Positions 1 to 11,660 of a DNA stretch of 64,000 nucleotides are shown here, piece by piece; within the stretch, counting starts at the first letter, position 1; each line of letters opens with the position of its first letter. A program made the translations under genes and the position numbers. The notes under the pieces are model-generated. The model saw only the letters and a program-made list of their open reading frames with translations. It did no database searches and was not told where the DNA came from. Source of the DNA: Lepturacanthus savala (lineage: Eukaryota; Chordata; Actinopteri; Scombriformes; Trichiuridae); the NCBI GenBank assembly GCA_030544235.1, contig CM060472.1, positions 24,577,224-24,641,223 of the forward strand, read 5' to 3'.

Positions 1-1657
1 CCTTTGTCTTTGTCTGGCCTGTCCCTGCAGGGCCCATGTACACCATTACTGTGCCATTGGCCTCATATGGAGTCGGGGGGCAAAGGCCACCTCCATTGGT
101 CCATTATAATTCACATTATCATGCATTGTTGTTCCCTATTACTGTTAATCAGCTCAGCCTCAGGGGAAAAGGAGAGGACCGGAGGAGTGAGGGTTACTGG
201 AAAACTCCAGTCTAGACACATATGGAGACATGGCGGCATGTACAGTGTGTGTGTATGTGTGTGTGTGTGTAAAGAGACAAATAAGGAGGTGGAGTTGCTT
301 TCCCTATAGTCTGTTTTGGTATATAGAGAATATGAATCTTACCCCTAAAGCTGTGGTAATCCAGGATCTGTTTTCAACTGATAGTGTTTATATGGATCTG
401 CACAAAGAGGGTGCAGCAGGAAGACTGTGAGGATCATCTCATGCCAGGGAAAAGACATGCTGGCATCCCTCCATATTCTGTCCATCCTGTCTTCCTCCCT
501 CCTCTTTTTCCAGTCTATCACCGTCCATGTGGACGCCCAACATGGGGGATGGGGAGATGGGGGCAGCCGCCAAATCCCGGGACACCCCACTACCACCCCC
601 CTCCCCCTGCCCCTGCAGCTTCCCCCGTTGGCACCGATATAGGCACAAAACACACACACACACATATGCAAAAATAACGCCTTAACCTCTTCCCCTTCAA
701 CTGCGTATCTGCGGTCGCTGTGCCTCATCCAACCGTGCATCATCTTCTTTTGAGCCACTGGCTCCCGAAAGTCAATCTCAAAGTCAGCCTGGATCATCAT
801 CACGAGTAACTTGTGTCGCGTGGGGATGTCAAATTATCCAGTTATGCCCAAGCAGAAAGGATTACAGCCTAGGTATTTGCTGGGTATTATGGCAGGTACA
901 GTACAAGGGAAAAGTATGTTAAAGGAGAGGGACACACATTTGCGTTTAGGGTGGAGCTAGAAATAAATTATACTGTTTATAATTATACCTTACTGGTGGT
1001 GAATGTTATGTAATTACAGGATACAGAGAAGGAGCTAAAGAGCTTAGGTAATATGTCTTTCGAAATGAATTTGGTCAAAAGATTCTCACTCTATAGACAA
1101 CTGAAACCTGAAAACCTATTGCTACAGAAATCTGCTCATTGTCCTTCAATATGAACAATGCTACCCGTAATACTGTTACTTCAATTCAAAAGAGTCAGAT
1201 TACATCACATATTTGTACACAATCACACTTTTGACAAACCTCCATCAGTGTAAATTCGTGACCTGGTTCTCATACGTCCTTCAGTGTAACCGTCCTATAA
1301 ACTCCCTCTCTCCTTTAGGTCATATCACAGCCTCTTTACATAACCGACATGCAGCTTTCCAAACTCATCTCCGTCTCTCAACAGTTTTTGCTCGCTAATT
1401 CCTCCGACGTCAATTGTTCTAAGAGGAGAGATGGTGAGCAAGGTCTTATCTGCACACTCCCTCTGAACTAAGATCTTATTTATTAATCTGATCTGTTTTC
1501 TTCTCCTTCGAAAGATCTGCCCTGGTGGAGGATTTGAGGTGTGTTTTTTTTTAGCTTTGTCCCTTCGGGGGAATTAGTCAGAGTAAATGAAGTGTTGCCT
1601 ACAAGTTGGTAGAGATTAACAACAGCAGATGTTTCATCCTGATAATATGTTGAAACA
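1..1657. other. Upstream intergenic DNA, no gene seen
   Basis: Mixed composition with a short TG run (241-270). A pyrimidine tract with CAG at 483-513 resembles an acceptor, but the frame beyond it is Pro/Gly-rich and shows no family motif. Nothing is supported as a gene. Confidence 0.5.
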
Positions 1658-1673
1658 AACACACACACACACA

Positions 1674-1742
<69 letters not shown>
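1658..1742. repeat. (CA)n microsatellite, about 85 bp
   Basis: Nearly pure CA dinucleotides with one CATA interruption at 1679-1682. Confidence 0.98.
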
Positions 1743-1744
<2 letters not shown>

Positions 1745-2190
1745 AACACCATTAAACGACCCCCTGCTTTCCGCCTTTTTGTAGATGCTGGCACGCTTAT
1801 CAGCCTGGTGGTTTGGTGGTTTAATTCGTGTCCCCCTTTGCTTCTGTCTTTTTACTCCACTCGGGGACCTGAGACTAAATAGATTTGCATCGCTCTTCCT
1901 CTCGCATCATTCTCGAAGGGGCGTCATCCCTCCATCTGCCACAAAACCAGAGGTCTATTTAACTTAAACTCCGGATACCGGTACACAGAGAGGAGCCGTG
2001 TTTATGCCGTCTGCGATGATGCCAGCGTGCCGCACACACACCGAGCAAACACGCACAGACCACTCGAGGCTTCTCGCGCTACACATGCACCTCCATTCAT
2101 GGCAGGCGCATCCATTCAGATGCTCCAAGCCCAATTAGCACCTGCCCGCGCCTTGCCAGCAGACCAGGCCTCCTGCTACACAGGAGGTGA
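1745..2190 (+). promoter_or_regulatory. Promoter-like stretch with octamer, TATA-like motif and possible exon end
   Basis: The stretch holds ATTTGCAT (1883-1890), a TATTTAA motif near 1956-1962, then about 220 bases richer in CpG ending in a consensus donor (CAGGAG then GTGAGA near 2187). The arrangement resembles a promoter and untranslated first exon, or alternatively a conserved element. No coding frame of note is present. Confidence 0.2.
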
Positions 2191-2694
2191 GAAATGCTCC
2201 AGCTGAACCAACAGAAGCAGCATGCGCACACACACACACACCAAACTAAACTCTGCTAATCCTCCATTTCCTGCGGAGGAAGTTTGACTACTTTTAGTGG
2301 TTTACAGATAATATAAAGGAGGAGAGCGTAGGAAAGGAAAGAGAGGTGAGGAGACAAGCCTGGAAGAGGAAGGGAGGAGAGAAAACATGCATATATAATT
2401 GAGATTCTTCACTCATCCACACTGTTGCACACACAGTTGTGTTTTTATCACTTCAGAGGACATAATACTGACTTACATTTATTTCAAATTTACCCTTACC
2501 TTAAAGCAAGCCTACAACCTAAAATTTGAAGGATTTCAATTAAGGGGACATGCTTTTTATCGCTAAAAGGAACACAAGTGTCTACTATGCGACAAACAGG
2601 ATGAGAAATAAGAGAACGCAAACTGACAGAGACGATTTTGGGGTGTTCTCATATGTTCAAAAATGACTATTTTCATTTTTTTTTAACTCTTTAA

Positions 2695-2942
2695 AGGTGC
2701 AGTATGTAATTTCTGGCAGCATCTAGTGTGAGGTTGCTCTAAGCACGCAGGAGATGCAAAGAATGTGAAAGGCCATCTCTATAGAGCCATCTTTTAATTT
2801 GTCTGTTCTGGACTACTGTAGAACCATGGCGATGGAACACGGCAGGCTTTGCGAAGAGAGACTTGCTCCACATGCAGATAAATACAGTATATTCGATTTC
2901 TAAGTCTTTTCCAATAGATGCCAAATCTCACACATTGTACCT
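2695..2942. mobile_element. TTAA-flanked MITE
   Basis: The element is bounded by TTAA at 2691-2694 and 2943-2946. The ends AGGTGCAGTATGT and ACATTGTACCT are near-perfect inverted repeats. TTAA targets suggest a piggyBac-like mobiliser. At 248 bp it is non-coding. Confidence 0.65.
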
Positions 2943-2946
2943 TTAA

Positions 2947-5900
2947 AGGGTGTGTCGTGCACTTTAACATACTGTACTGTATATTCTGAAGTTGGTCCTC
3001 CACATGCTCATGTAATTGTGCCATATTTTAGTTCTCTATTGGCTCAAACAACCCTCGTCCTGTTTATTTCTGTGAAGTATGGCGAAATTTAAGGTTAAAA
3101 TGATCCCACAGATTTTACATATGAAGATCAGTTTACACGTTGACATGGGAAGTATTACTCCACCAAACAGCTGTATAATGTCTTCTGTGTTTTTGGAGAG
3201 CCTTTGACAAATGTCAGAAAATAACCCTGATGATGTCATTGAGGTTATCTCAGCTTGCCTTGAGACATCCTTTTTTTTTCAACAGAAAGCCTGCAATTTG
3301 AACTAGGGAGTTTGAAAAATGTGTGCATTTACTGAACCAGACAGGGCAGGTCTAACAGACCCTTTTTTTCCCCCCAGCAGACGTCGCGACTTGTCATAAT
3401 AGGTAAAACACAGGTGTTACTTATAACATGAACGATGGGTCTCTTCCCTTTAAGTGTCCCAATGATCCTGAAACTGCCAGACTAGGCAGATGCAAAATTC
3501 ATGAAGGTCTTGTCAAAATATGAAGAATGTTTGGAGCTTGGCGAACACTGGGGATTACGTCAATTGGAAAATTATTTCATAATGTATCTTTTCAATCCCC
3601 TGAGTTCAAAAGTGCACAATCCCTTTAATCTATTAGATCAATAGTTATTGATTGCTGTTCATTTATGATTTCAGTGGATATGAATGTTTTGTTTGCTCAC
3701 ATCTTGTATAACTGATGATAACCGAAGCAGTGAGTATCCTGAATTGATTGTGAAGCGACATGTGATTCAACTGCACAGGAGCATAATATTATGTAAAAAT
3801 ACGATGCCAAATATATAACTGTGTTAGTATGGTAATGATCCACTGATAATGATAATCATACAGTCTGTTTGTGTCCTACTGATATTAATAAACATGAATG
3901 ATGCACACATTCATGCAGTGTTTAAATTCATGAATGATTAACTCACTTTGGAACTCGGATTCATCTAAATTTGGTTTTACAGAGATTTCCGTCTTTCCGA
4001 AAGTCACGTTTGGAAACTCGGGGGTAGGATTTCTTATTATTCAATCCAATTAACCCTGGTTTTAGTGGTAAGCATCCGCTATCTGACTGTTGTTTTTCTT
4101 TGTAAGCTTTTCTGCTCTAAGAAAAGAAATTGCGGGAGAACAGCCACAACCATGAATGCCTTTTGCATGACTGCCTAAAAAATTGGCATAAATGGCCACA
4201 AAATATGGCCTTCTCTGTTGAAAACAAATGTTGGTAATATTTGCTTTCAAATGCTTCACTTGAACCCTACTTCTTTTCATTGCCCCTGTCGCCCTCTATC
4301 CCCATCCATCTCCATCCTGCCTCCTCCTGGTTCTGTGTTTGCTAATCTCTGCTCCTTTGCTTCTACATCATCATCATCATCTCTCTTTCTCTCTCTCTCT
4401 CTCTCTCACTGCTCCTCTAAGAGCCACCGTCCCCCTACCTGCCTGCCTATGCTGGTACAGCCCCCTCTCTCTGCCTCTGACAATGTATTTTGCCCTTATA
4501 AGGAGAGAGCACAGGCAGACTGTACTAACCACAGGAGCTCGGCGGGGGTGTTGCAGGGGCAAGGAGACCACAATGTCTCTGACGGCATAGCGTGATGGAA
4601 GGAGGATGAGGAGGGTGGATGGAGAGGGTTGGGGAGGGGTGTGTGTGTGTGTGTGTGTGTTAGGGGGAAGCATTTCTGTCAATGACTCTAAATAAGACGA
4701 CAGAAATAGTCACAAGGGATGAGAGGTGAGGGAGGAGGGCCTGGAGATTAGAGAGGGACGACAGAGAGGGGTGGCAGGTGGATGTGAGTGGGATGCTTGC
4801 GTGGCAGGTTGAGGAAATGTTACAGAGAGACGGCAAACCTTCGCCTTCCATGTCACAAGCCAGAGTCAGCTGATGCTACCGATCGCATACAGTGACGACG
4901 ATCTCATTTAGTTAATTCTGGCGCTGTATTATGCCAGCTCATTATGCAGCTGCCCATGCACTCATTGATATAGAAGTCTAACATTCGGAGGGAGAGTCAT
5001 GGAGTTAGAGCGTGGGCTTCAGTGTGGATGTCTGTAGTGTAACGTGACTGATGCGGGCCTCAGATGGTCCGTTCTTTAATGAGAGGAATATGACATCCTT
5101 CGACTGGATGAACTTGATAACACAATGTAACGATTTGATTACTTTAAGATTATTGTGCAGTCTTACCCCGAGTAATACAATACTTGTAAGCAGATATGTA
5201 AACACCTGATTATCTTAATTAGAGTGATGCAAAAAAAAAAAAAAGAAGTGATTTATTGGCACTTGGAAGAAATGTAGCTAGATATCTTTGCTTCTGACAG
5301 ATTAAGTGTGTGGATGTCAAAGGTCACCAGAATGGAGAGGAAGTACTGCACTTTTTATGAGAGAAGAAACGGCACCTTTTCTTCTTCCTCTTACAAAATG
5401 AAAAGTAGTGATGATAAGCAATAAAATACATCTTCTTTTTAATACACTTTTTGTGGCTTTTCTGACAAAAAAAAATATTGTTCTGGTATGACATATCTTT
5501 TTACTGATTTCAAAGCCACAATCTGAAATTCTATGTAAACCTATTGCTCTCAGTGGATAAAAAAATATGTTTAAAATGTATAAATCCTTTAGTGTGGAAT
5601 GTGTATAGCTTTGGTTTTCTCAACCCCGCAAGTCACCCTTTCGTGCCTTTTTTTTTTTACCTTGACGGTACTATAGTGCACTTTACTTCTCCTCATAATT
5701 CATAAATCATGCCTTCATAGAGACTAAATTCACCTTAGGACAGGCACACACACCCCAGGAAGCACTCTGGGACATTTGACCTAAAAAATAATAGACACTA
5801 AATAAATAATCCAAGGTGCTGCTTGGCAATAATGCTCAGGGATTAATATTTCAGTTGAAGAAAAAAAGAGCTCTGTATTTCTTTCATATATTGTAGGCTG

Positions 5901-6332
5901 GGGCTTAGTGGTTAGAAAGGCAGTTTGTCCTCTTATTCACCTTATAATCAATAAGGAGAAGCAAACTGAAGATGCTAAAAATTTCAGATGTATGATATTA
6001 GAGAAAACCATTCTGGTTATCGGACAAAAAGCTTGAAAGAGAGCCCTCTGAGCAATTACCTTAGTCAATGAATGGCGAGACAATCAGTACTTCATATTTA
6101 TGTACTAAGGGATATATATACAGTATGTATCTGGCTTTGTGTCTGTAAACTTTCTCTGGAAGCTTATGCAATTTGTCTTACTCACTGCCCTCCCTCAGTA
6201 TCCTTTGATACATGTTATTCATTCATTTTGGTCTCCTTCACTGCAGAGCCGGTGTCTTTCAGAGCAAAGTGCCCAAATCAGGTGATGATCATGTGTCTTA
6301 GCCGGGGTCTGCAGTGTCTGCTGATCAATCTG

Positions 6333-6333
<1 letters not shown>
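2947..6333. other. Intergenic DNA, no gene seen
   Basis: AT-rich, with a (CATCAT)-(CT)n stretch at 4370-4405 and a TG run at 4641-4661. Apart from the possible conserved block at 4870-4985 I see no supported feature. Confidence 0.5.
4870..4985. promoter_or_regulatory. Candidate conserved non-coding element
   Basis: Non-repetitive, balanced-composition sequence with TAATTCTGGCGCTGTATTAT and CTCATTATGCAGCTGCCCAT, unlike its AT-rich or microsatellite surroundings. Untested. Confidence 0.15.

Positions 6334-6425
<92 letters not shown>
6334..6425. repeat. (CA)n microsatellite, 92 bp, uninterrupted
   Basis: Forty-six uninterrupted CA units; likely highly polymorphic. Confidence 0.98.
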
Positions 6426-6427
<2 letters not shown>

Positions 6428-7059
6428 GACACTGGTGTGAGTCCTTAACAGCATACAAAATTGAATTTCACGGTGTGGTGAGATGTGAACAATTTATCTG
6501 TTAGCTAGAGTTCAGTTGGTCAGGAGGGTTCAATAGAAGGCCTCACATCAAAAGTGATGTTTATTCACAGACAACAGGCAAAACTCACTCCCCGCTATCC
6601 CGTTTCAAAGAGAACATCTGGTCCCGTGCTATTTCCTTGTTTGAAGGCCTTCCAGATTCTAATGCACTGAGTTAATAAATGATCTGTGTGTCCACGTTGG
6701 AGTCTTTTGCAAAAGAATCATTTAAAATGGTGGCATTGATCGCGTTGGTACGACAAGATATTGAGTCAGTGCGGTCACACAGTCATGTGTGTCTAAGATG
6801 ATCGAAATGCCCTGTAGAAAGCTCTATCTTGGAATATATCCTGCAGTAGTGCCTACTTTTCAAAAACAAGTTTACTAAGTGATTAAAAAATGTATAAGCT
6901 AAAAAAAAATGTGCAATTAAAAATTTGAAGAATTTTAATGCAATCAAGAAATAGATAGCCTAAGATAGTGAATACATTAAAATAAGTAAATTAAATAAAA
7001 CAAAAAGAAAAACTTCAATTAAAAGACATTTTTATTAAAATTAGTTTTTTAAAGAGGAT

Positions 7060-7660
7060 GCTGAGTTTGTTTGTCTGATTCCTAATGGAAGGTTATTACA
7101 CAATTGTGGAATCCTTACAGAAAACTACCTACTACCTTCTGCCTTGCCCTGGGGAGGTCGAGAGCAACAGCTGGTCTGCAGATATGAGTGTACGAGCAGG
7201 GGCGTAAGGGATGATTTGGTGATATTGTTAAAATTTTAAGAGACGATCAGGTATGAATCAGAGATTAGTCCCAGATTTCTATCCTCCTTGGTGCTTTGCA
7301 AACCCTGGGAAACTAAATTCTGACTTACACAATCCCTGTGCACTTTGGGTCCAAACACTATCACTACAGTTTTTTCATTGTTCAGCATTTAGAAATTCCT
7401 GGACAACCCATGTCTTCAGGACAGGTTGTGAGTGAGTTAACTGAGGTGAGGCCTGATAAATAATTGTATATATTGCCAGCATACAAATGAAAAGAAATAT
7501 TAGAGTTGGGCATAGCTTGACCCAGTGGTGATATGTAGATACAGAACAACAAAGGGCCAAAAATAGAACCATGAGGAGTGCCATGTGTGAAATTTAGCTA
7601 TATATAATTTGTTTTATAATTTAAAACTGTCTAGAACAGTCAGAGACACCTCACTGTGTG
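7060..7660. repeat. Diverged teleost interspersed repeat, copy 1
   Basis: Blocks such as GAACCATGAGGAGTGCCATG and the GGTCGAGAGCAACAGCTGGT region align in order with parts of the family also seen at 19770-20680. No reading frame is preserved. I recognise the family as abundant in fish but cannot assign its class. Confidence 0.4.
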
Positions 7661-7882
7661 GGAGAATGAACGGAGATGGCAAGATGTGTGATCTAACATG
7701 GAAACTATCAAGAAAAAAAAAACAGAAATGCCTCACACCTTCAGACTTCACTGAAATGTGGAGGGCGGTTGATAAGAGAGTTAATGGTCTTAAATAGCAA
7801 CCTGGGGTTGTGAGGATTTCCAGCCATAACGCTTTTAAATGCTCTTTTGTGGCCTTAAAAATGGACTTCATTTGTGAACTTC

Positions 7883-8176
7883 ATTCATCTTCTATACCTG
7901 CTTATTCCTCATTAGGGTCGCAGGGGTCTGCTGGAGCCTATCCCAGAGCTACAGGCGAGAGGCAGGGATACACCCCAGATGGTCGCCAGCCTATCATGGG
8001 GCACACATTGGGGTCCGATTAACCTCAGCATGTTTTTGGAAGCCAGGGTACCCAGTGCAAAGCCATGCAGAACATGCAAACTCCCCACAGAAAGGTCCTA
8101 GACCAAGGAGGTCTTGAACCTGCGACCTTCTTGCTGTGAGGCCACAGCGCCAACCCCTGTTCCTCCGTGTCGCCCT
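7883..8176 (-). mobile_element. tRNA-headed SINE copy, degraded
   Basis: Minus-strand copy. Its 3' end is at the left (CTTCTATACCTGCTTATTCC) and its B-box region at the right (GGAGGTCTTGAACCTGCGAC). It has several deletions relative to the copy at 50822-51190 and lacks part of the body. Confidence 0.75.
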
Positions 8177-8718
8177 CTCATTTGTAAACTTTCAGCATAC
8201 CTATATTCACCTCTCATGCTTTGAACACAGTCATTAAGATAGTTTGAGGACCACGGATGCAAGTTTGTAATTGAACAGACCCATACTGTTAAAGGTCCCA
8301 TATTATGCAAATTATTATTATTTCTTATTTTTTTAACTCTAAATAATGTCTAGAGGTTATATAAAAACATTGTCCCATGTCCCATTAAAACACTCAGATA
8401 AACGGAAAAACACACAGTCTGGATTTAGAAACTTCGCTGTTTCATGGTTTGTTTGTACTTTCTTGACCTTGTGATGTAAAAACCGTAAAACTACATTGAA
8501 TTGAATTTTTGTACTTTAAACTGTAAATATATCATCTTAGGCACAGGTGTATTCTGGAACATGGAGTCTACTCAGTGTTTTACTCTTAATTCAAGCTTTC
8601 TTTCTATGAATGTGCTCCTGGTGACGGCACAATACTAGAATATGTATATTGTGTTTTTTCTATATACAATTACTTGGACTATTTTTAAATCTCTTTATTC
8701 AGCTTATAATGCAATATA

Positions 8719-8721
<3 letters not shown>

Positions 8722-8768
<47 letters not shown>
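8722..8768. repeat. (AT)n microsatellite, 47 bp
   Basis: Pure alternating AT, able to extrude a cruciform; lies inside the degraded repeat at 8289-9530. Confidence 0.97.
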
Positions 8769-8771
<3 letters not shown>

Positions 8772-9431
8772 TTAACATTACATTTAACATTATTTGATTA
8801 CAAGCTGCCTACAGTAGTATTGTGAGATGGTGTTTAGTAAAATGAAAGTAGAAAGTATCAGTCAAAAGATCCACTTCTCGCACACAACCACAAAAACAGG
8901 AAGCCTCATATTTATTGTTAGACATTAAATTCATCCTCTACTTTCGATTCAGATTAAGAAGACAGCACAGAGACAGAGCAATACTTCAGCTGTAGCTTGG
9001 GTGCTGGAGTCGCTGTAGGCAGTTTCCTAAAATCAACACTATATGATGAAATAATTATAAATTGTACATATTATATTTTAATAACAAAAAGCCACTCAGA
9101 CATGCTCAGTGATGGTCTTACTTGCTGCCAGCAAATCATTGTACATAGATCGTCCTTCCTCTTGTTTAACTGAGGTCATGCTGTAGCTCTTCTGTGCTTA
9201 TTTTACACTCCACTAGCATAGCGCCGACAATAGCGAGCAACATAATTTGCGTCTGATATGGATTTATTGTTCATTTCAAACTTTTAACTGCTGGACACCA
9301 GATGTCTCCTACTCCACTGTGAAGTCCACTCTGGGTGTTTTTTCCCTAGAGGCTTCCACATACCACTTTTGTAAATTGAGTATTGGACTAGGATTGACTT
9401 TTTGTGATGTCACAAATCCTGCCCATAGGCC

Positions 9432-9465
9432 TGCCCCTTGAATTTGGATCCAAATTCAAGGGGCA
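9432..9465. repeat. Perfect 34-bp palindrome
   Basis: TGCCCCTTGAATTTGGA is followed directly by its exact reverse complement, centred on GGATCC with no spacer. It lies in the TAAAGGTCCC repeat region. Confidence 0.95.
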
Positions 9466-9693
9466 TGACCCCCCCCTTGACTGCCCCAAATACACCCATG
9501 TAACCTAAATTATAGAAGAGCATCCTGTTTCACTAACCTGATTCTAAATTTGGCAATAACATAAACTATGACATTGGTGTAGCAGCATTTGATGATCAGC
9601 TCTTTTTACACTGTCCCTGTCCAACTGGGTGGGCTGCCTGACACAGGAGGTCTAGAGTACAAGACCACCAGAGAATAGACATTCTGTTCTTGT

Positions 9694-9694
<1 letters not shown>

Positions 9695-9760
<66 letters not shown>

Positions 9761-9781
9761 TAGACAGAGAGAGAGAGAGAA
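9695..9781. repeat. (CA)n then (GA)n compound microsatellite
   Basis: About 65 bases of CA followed by AATAGACA and a 16-base GA run. Confidence 0.97.
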
Positions 9782-10188
9782 ACAGTGCAAAAGAGTGACA
9801 ATTTAAGCATGGCTCATTTAACAATGCCCTTTCGTCTAGGCTGCGACCCCAAAGTAAGGTATCCCTAATGGGAGGTCACACACACGTAAAACAGTTTGGG
9901 TGATATATATTGATCATATGTACTAGATAAATGTGAATCTTGTTTACAGGGCTGATCTGCAGTTTGGTCAGTAAATATAAACACCTTCACGCTTGTGCTG
10001 CCTTTGACCATTAATTTAAATTTTCTTCCCCTCCGCAGCGCAGCAGCGTATGATGCTCGCAGTCACCCACACAGTTTGCAAAAATACCCTGCTGCACATC
10101 CTTACTCACCATGATTCACTTTCGCACCGTGTGGACAGAAAAAGTCACCCTGCTGCTGAAACAATGTCAAACACAATACAACTCTACA

Positions 10189-10199
10189 ACACACACACA

Positions 10200-10250
<51 letters not shown>
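10189..10250. repeat. (CA)n microsatellite, 62 bp
   Basis: CA run with one CAGA interruption at its left. It is the left member of an opposed pair with the (TG)n run at 10338-10421. Confidence 0.97.
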
Positions 10251-10253
<3 letters not shown>

Positions 10254-10337
10254 GACTGGTGCCCCCTCCTCTTTTGCCAGCAGGCTAGTGGGAGATGTTA
10301 GTCAAAGGGGGAGGGGGTGTTGTGAAGACATGCCAAG

Positions 10338-10343
10338 TGTGTA

Positions 10344-10421
<78 letters not shown>
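10338..10421. repeat. (TG)n microsatellite, 84 bp
   Basis: TG run with TATG interruptions at its left end, complementary to the CA run 87 bases upstream. Confidence 0.97.
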
Positions 10422-10422
<1 letters not shown>

Positions 10423-10522
10423 ATGGTGGGGGTCTTTGTGAGCGACAGAGGTAGGAGGAGAAGGGGAGAGGGAGGGGGACATGGCGTTCTATTTCTTATA
10501 GACCAACAGCTGCTGTCTTTAG

Positions 10523-10525
<3 letters not shown>

Positions 10526-10556
<31 letters not shown>
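10526..10556. repeat. (GA)n tract, 31 bp
   Basis: Pure GA in a wider purine-rich stretch (10445-10580) just before the candidate first exon; GA tracts of this kind are common at fish promoters. Confidence 0.95.
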
Positions 10557-10562
<6 letters not shown>

Positions 10563-10639
10563 AAGAGGAAGAGGGAGGGCTGTGTGGCATGAGGCAGTAC
10601 GTGTGCTCAGTGTTTAGGTGAATCTACAGCCCTCTGGCT

Positions 10640-10895
10640 CACAAGGATAAAGGATCCTCTCCGAAGGAAGAGAGATAGACAAGCGACACAGACTTTTTTT
10701 TCCTCCTTTCCCCCCCATCCTCTTTCTTCCGCTTCATTCTTTCACAAGCTGCCGGTGTTTGCATTTTGGCTCGTTATTTGCCCTTTGTCCTCCTCTTTTG
10801 TTCCCCGCATCCATCTCTGTTTCACCGCGGTCCAGAGAGAAGGAAGGAAGAGCCCGAGTCAGAGGCATCATCCTCCCCTCCTGCACACCCAGCCG
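10640..10895 (+). promoter_or_regulatory. Candidate 5' untranslated first exon of cyria with its promoter upstream
   Basis: Exon A begins with a splice acceptor, so an upstream untranslated exon must exist. The best candidate I see is this C/T- and GA-rich stretch ending in a strong donor (CCAGCCG then GTAAGC at 10896). The sequence before it has a GA tract (10526-10556) of the kind found at TATA-less promoters. No open frame is required. This is an inference from one good donor and context; other upstream exons remain possible. Confidence 0.3.
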
Positions 10896-11341
10896 GTAAG
10901 CTGAGCAGACACTCTTTTTCTATTCAGTCATTTTCTTTTTCTTTTTTTTTTTTTAAATCTACCACCGCGGCTCTGTGAATTCTGATAGTAGAAAGGGGCC
11001 GGATAGTCCCACCCTGCACCTAAAAGACAGCCTGGATTTGCCAGAGAAGGAGGCTGAGAAGGAGAGACCGTAGGATGGATGTAGGTTAGACTGTAGACGG
11101 AGGCTGCTAGGTGACTAGTGGTTGATTTTTGAGCAGGTGGAGGGATGGTGCTAGTGCTTGTGGGTATATGGACTGGACATGGAGTGGGTCGGGATCTCGA
11201 GGGTATAGCGGGGGAGTGTGTGCATTGATTCGGCCTGTCTACATCAAACCCTGTGGGGCTGGTCAACTGGGGCTTGTCCTCTTTCACTGCAGTGCTTAGC
11301 CAGAGCAGCACGGTCACTGCCACTGCCACAGTCTCTCTCAT

Positions 11342-11373
<32 letters not shown>

Positions 11374-11391
11374 ACACACACACACTCACAC
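11342..11391. repeat. (CA)n microsatellite with CTCA interruptions
   Basis: Fifty bases of CA with two TC interruptions. Confidence 0.96.
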
Positions 11392-11651
11392 CTTGGTGTG
11401 TTATCAGGATTCCATCAGGAGAACATGGAGAACACAGATGCTTGTGTGCGTTAATGTGTGTATATTTTCCGTGACAATGACAGTTTGGTCACGGGACGTA
11501 TGTGACCCAGAACCATCACAGCAGATGCATCATATATCACATTGATTCACTGGAGTGTTCTATGAACAATTGTATGTAAATTACATGTCAAGCACGCCCC
11601 CCTCGCCTTTTCAGGTCCATTACCGCACGCAGAAGGAATTGTTAGTGTCAG

Positions 11652-11660
11652 TATAAAAGG
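11652..11660 (+). promoter_or_regulatory. TATA-box-like motif TATAAAAGG
   Basis: A near-ideal TATA box lies about 750 bases after the candidate first exon, with GC-rich sequence (GCGCTC) just downstream. It could mark an alternative cyria promoter or be chance. No supported start codon or donor is tied to it. Confidence 0.2.

Larger units (their letters stand above)
8289..9530. repeat. Degraded TAAAGGTCCCATATTATG repeat
   Basis: The start TTAAAGGTCCCATATTATGC and internal blocks such as CAGTCTGGATTTAGAAACTT are familiar from an abundant teleost interspersed element. The reciprocal right end is not visible, and an (AT)n run (8722-8768) and a palindrome (9432-9465) interrupt it. The extent is approximate. 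Confidence 0.45.

Noticed and set aside
427..642. Signal-peptide-like frame MRIISCQGKDML...
   Set aside because: The hydrophobic part is a CT-rich tract and the remainder is Pro/Gly low complexity; no family resemblance or splice context.
1483..1794. Open frames of Cys-Val or His-Thr repeats across (CA)n/(TG)n tracts (also at 6072-6458, 9596-9824, 10050-10617, 12093-12511, 42731-42988, 50159-50379)
   Set aside because: They are stop-free only because dinucleotide repeats contain no stop codons; no flanking domain, start context or splice sites.
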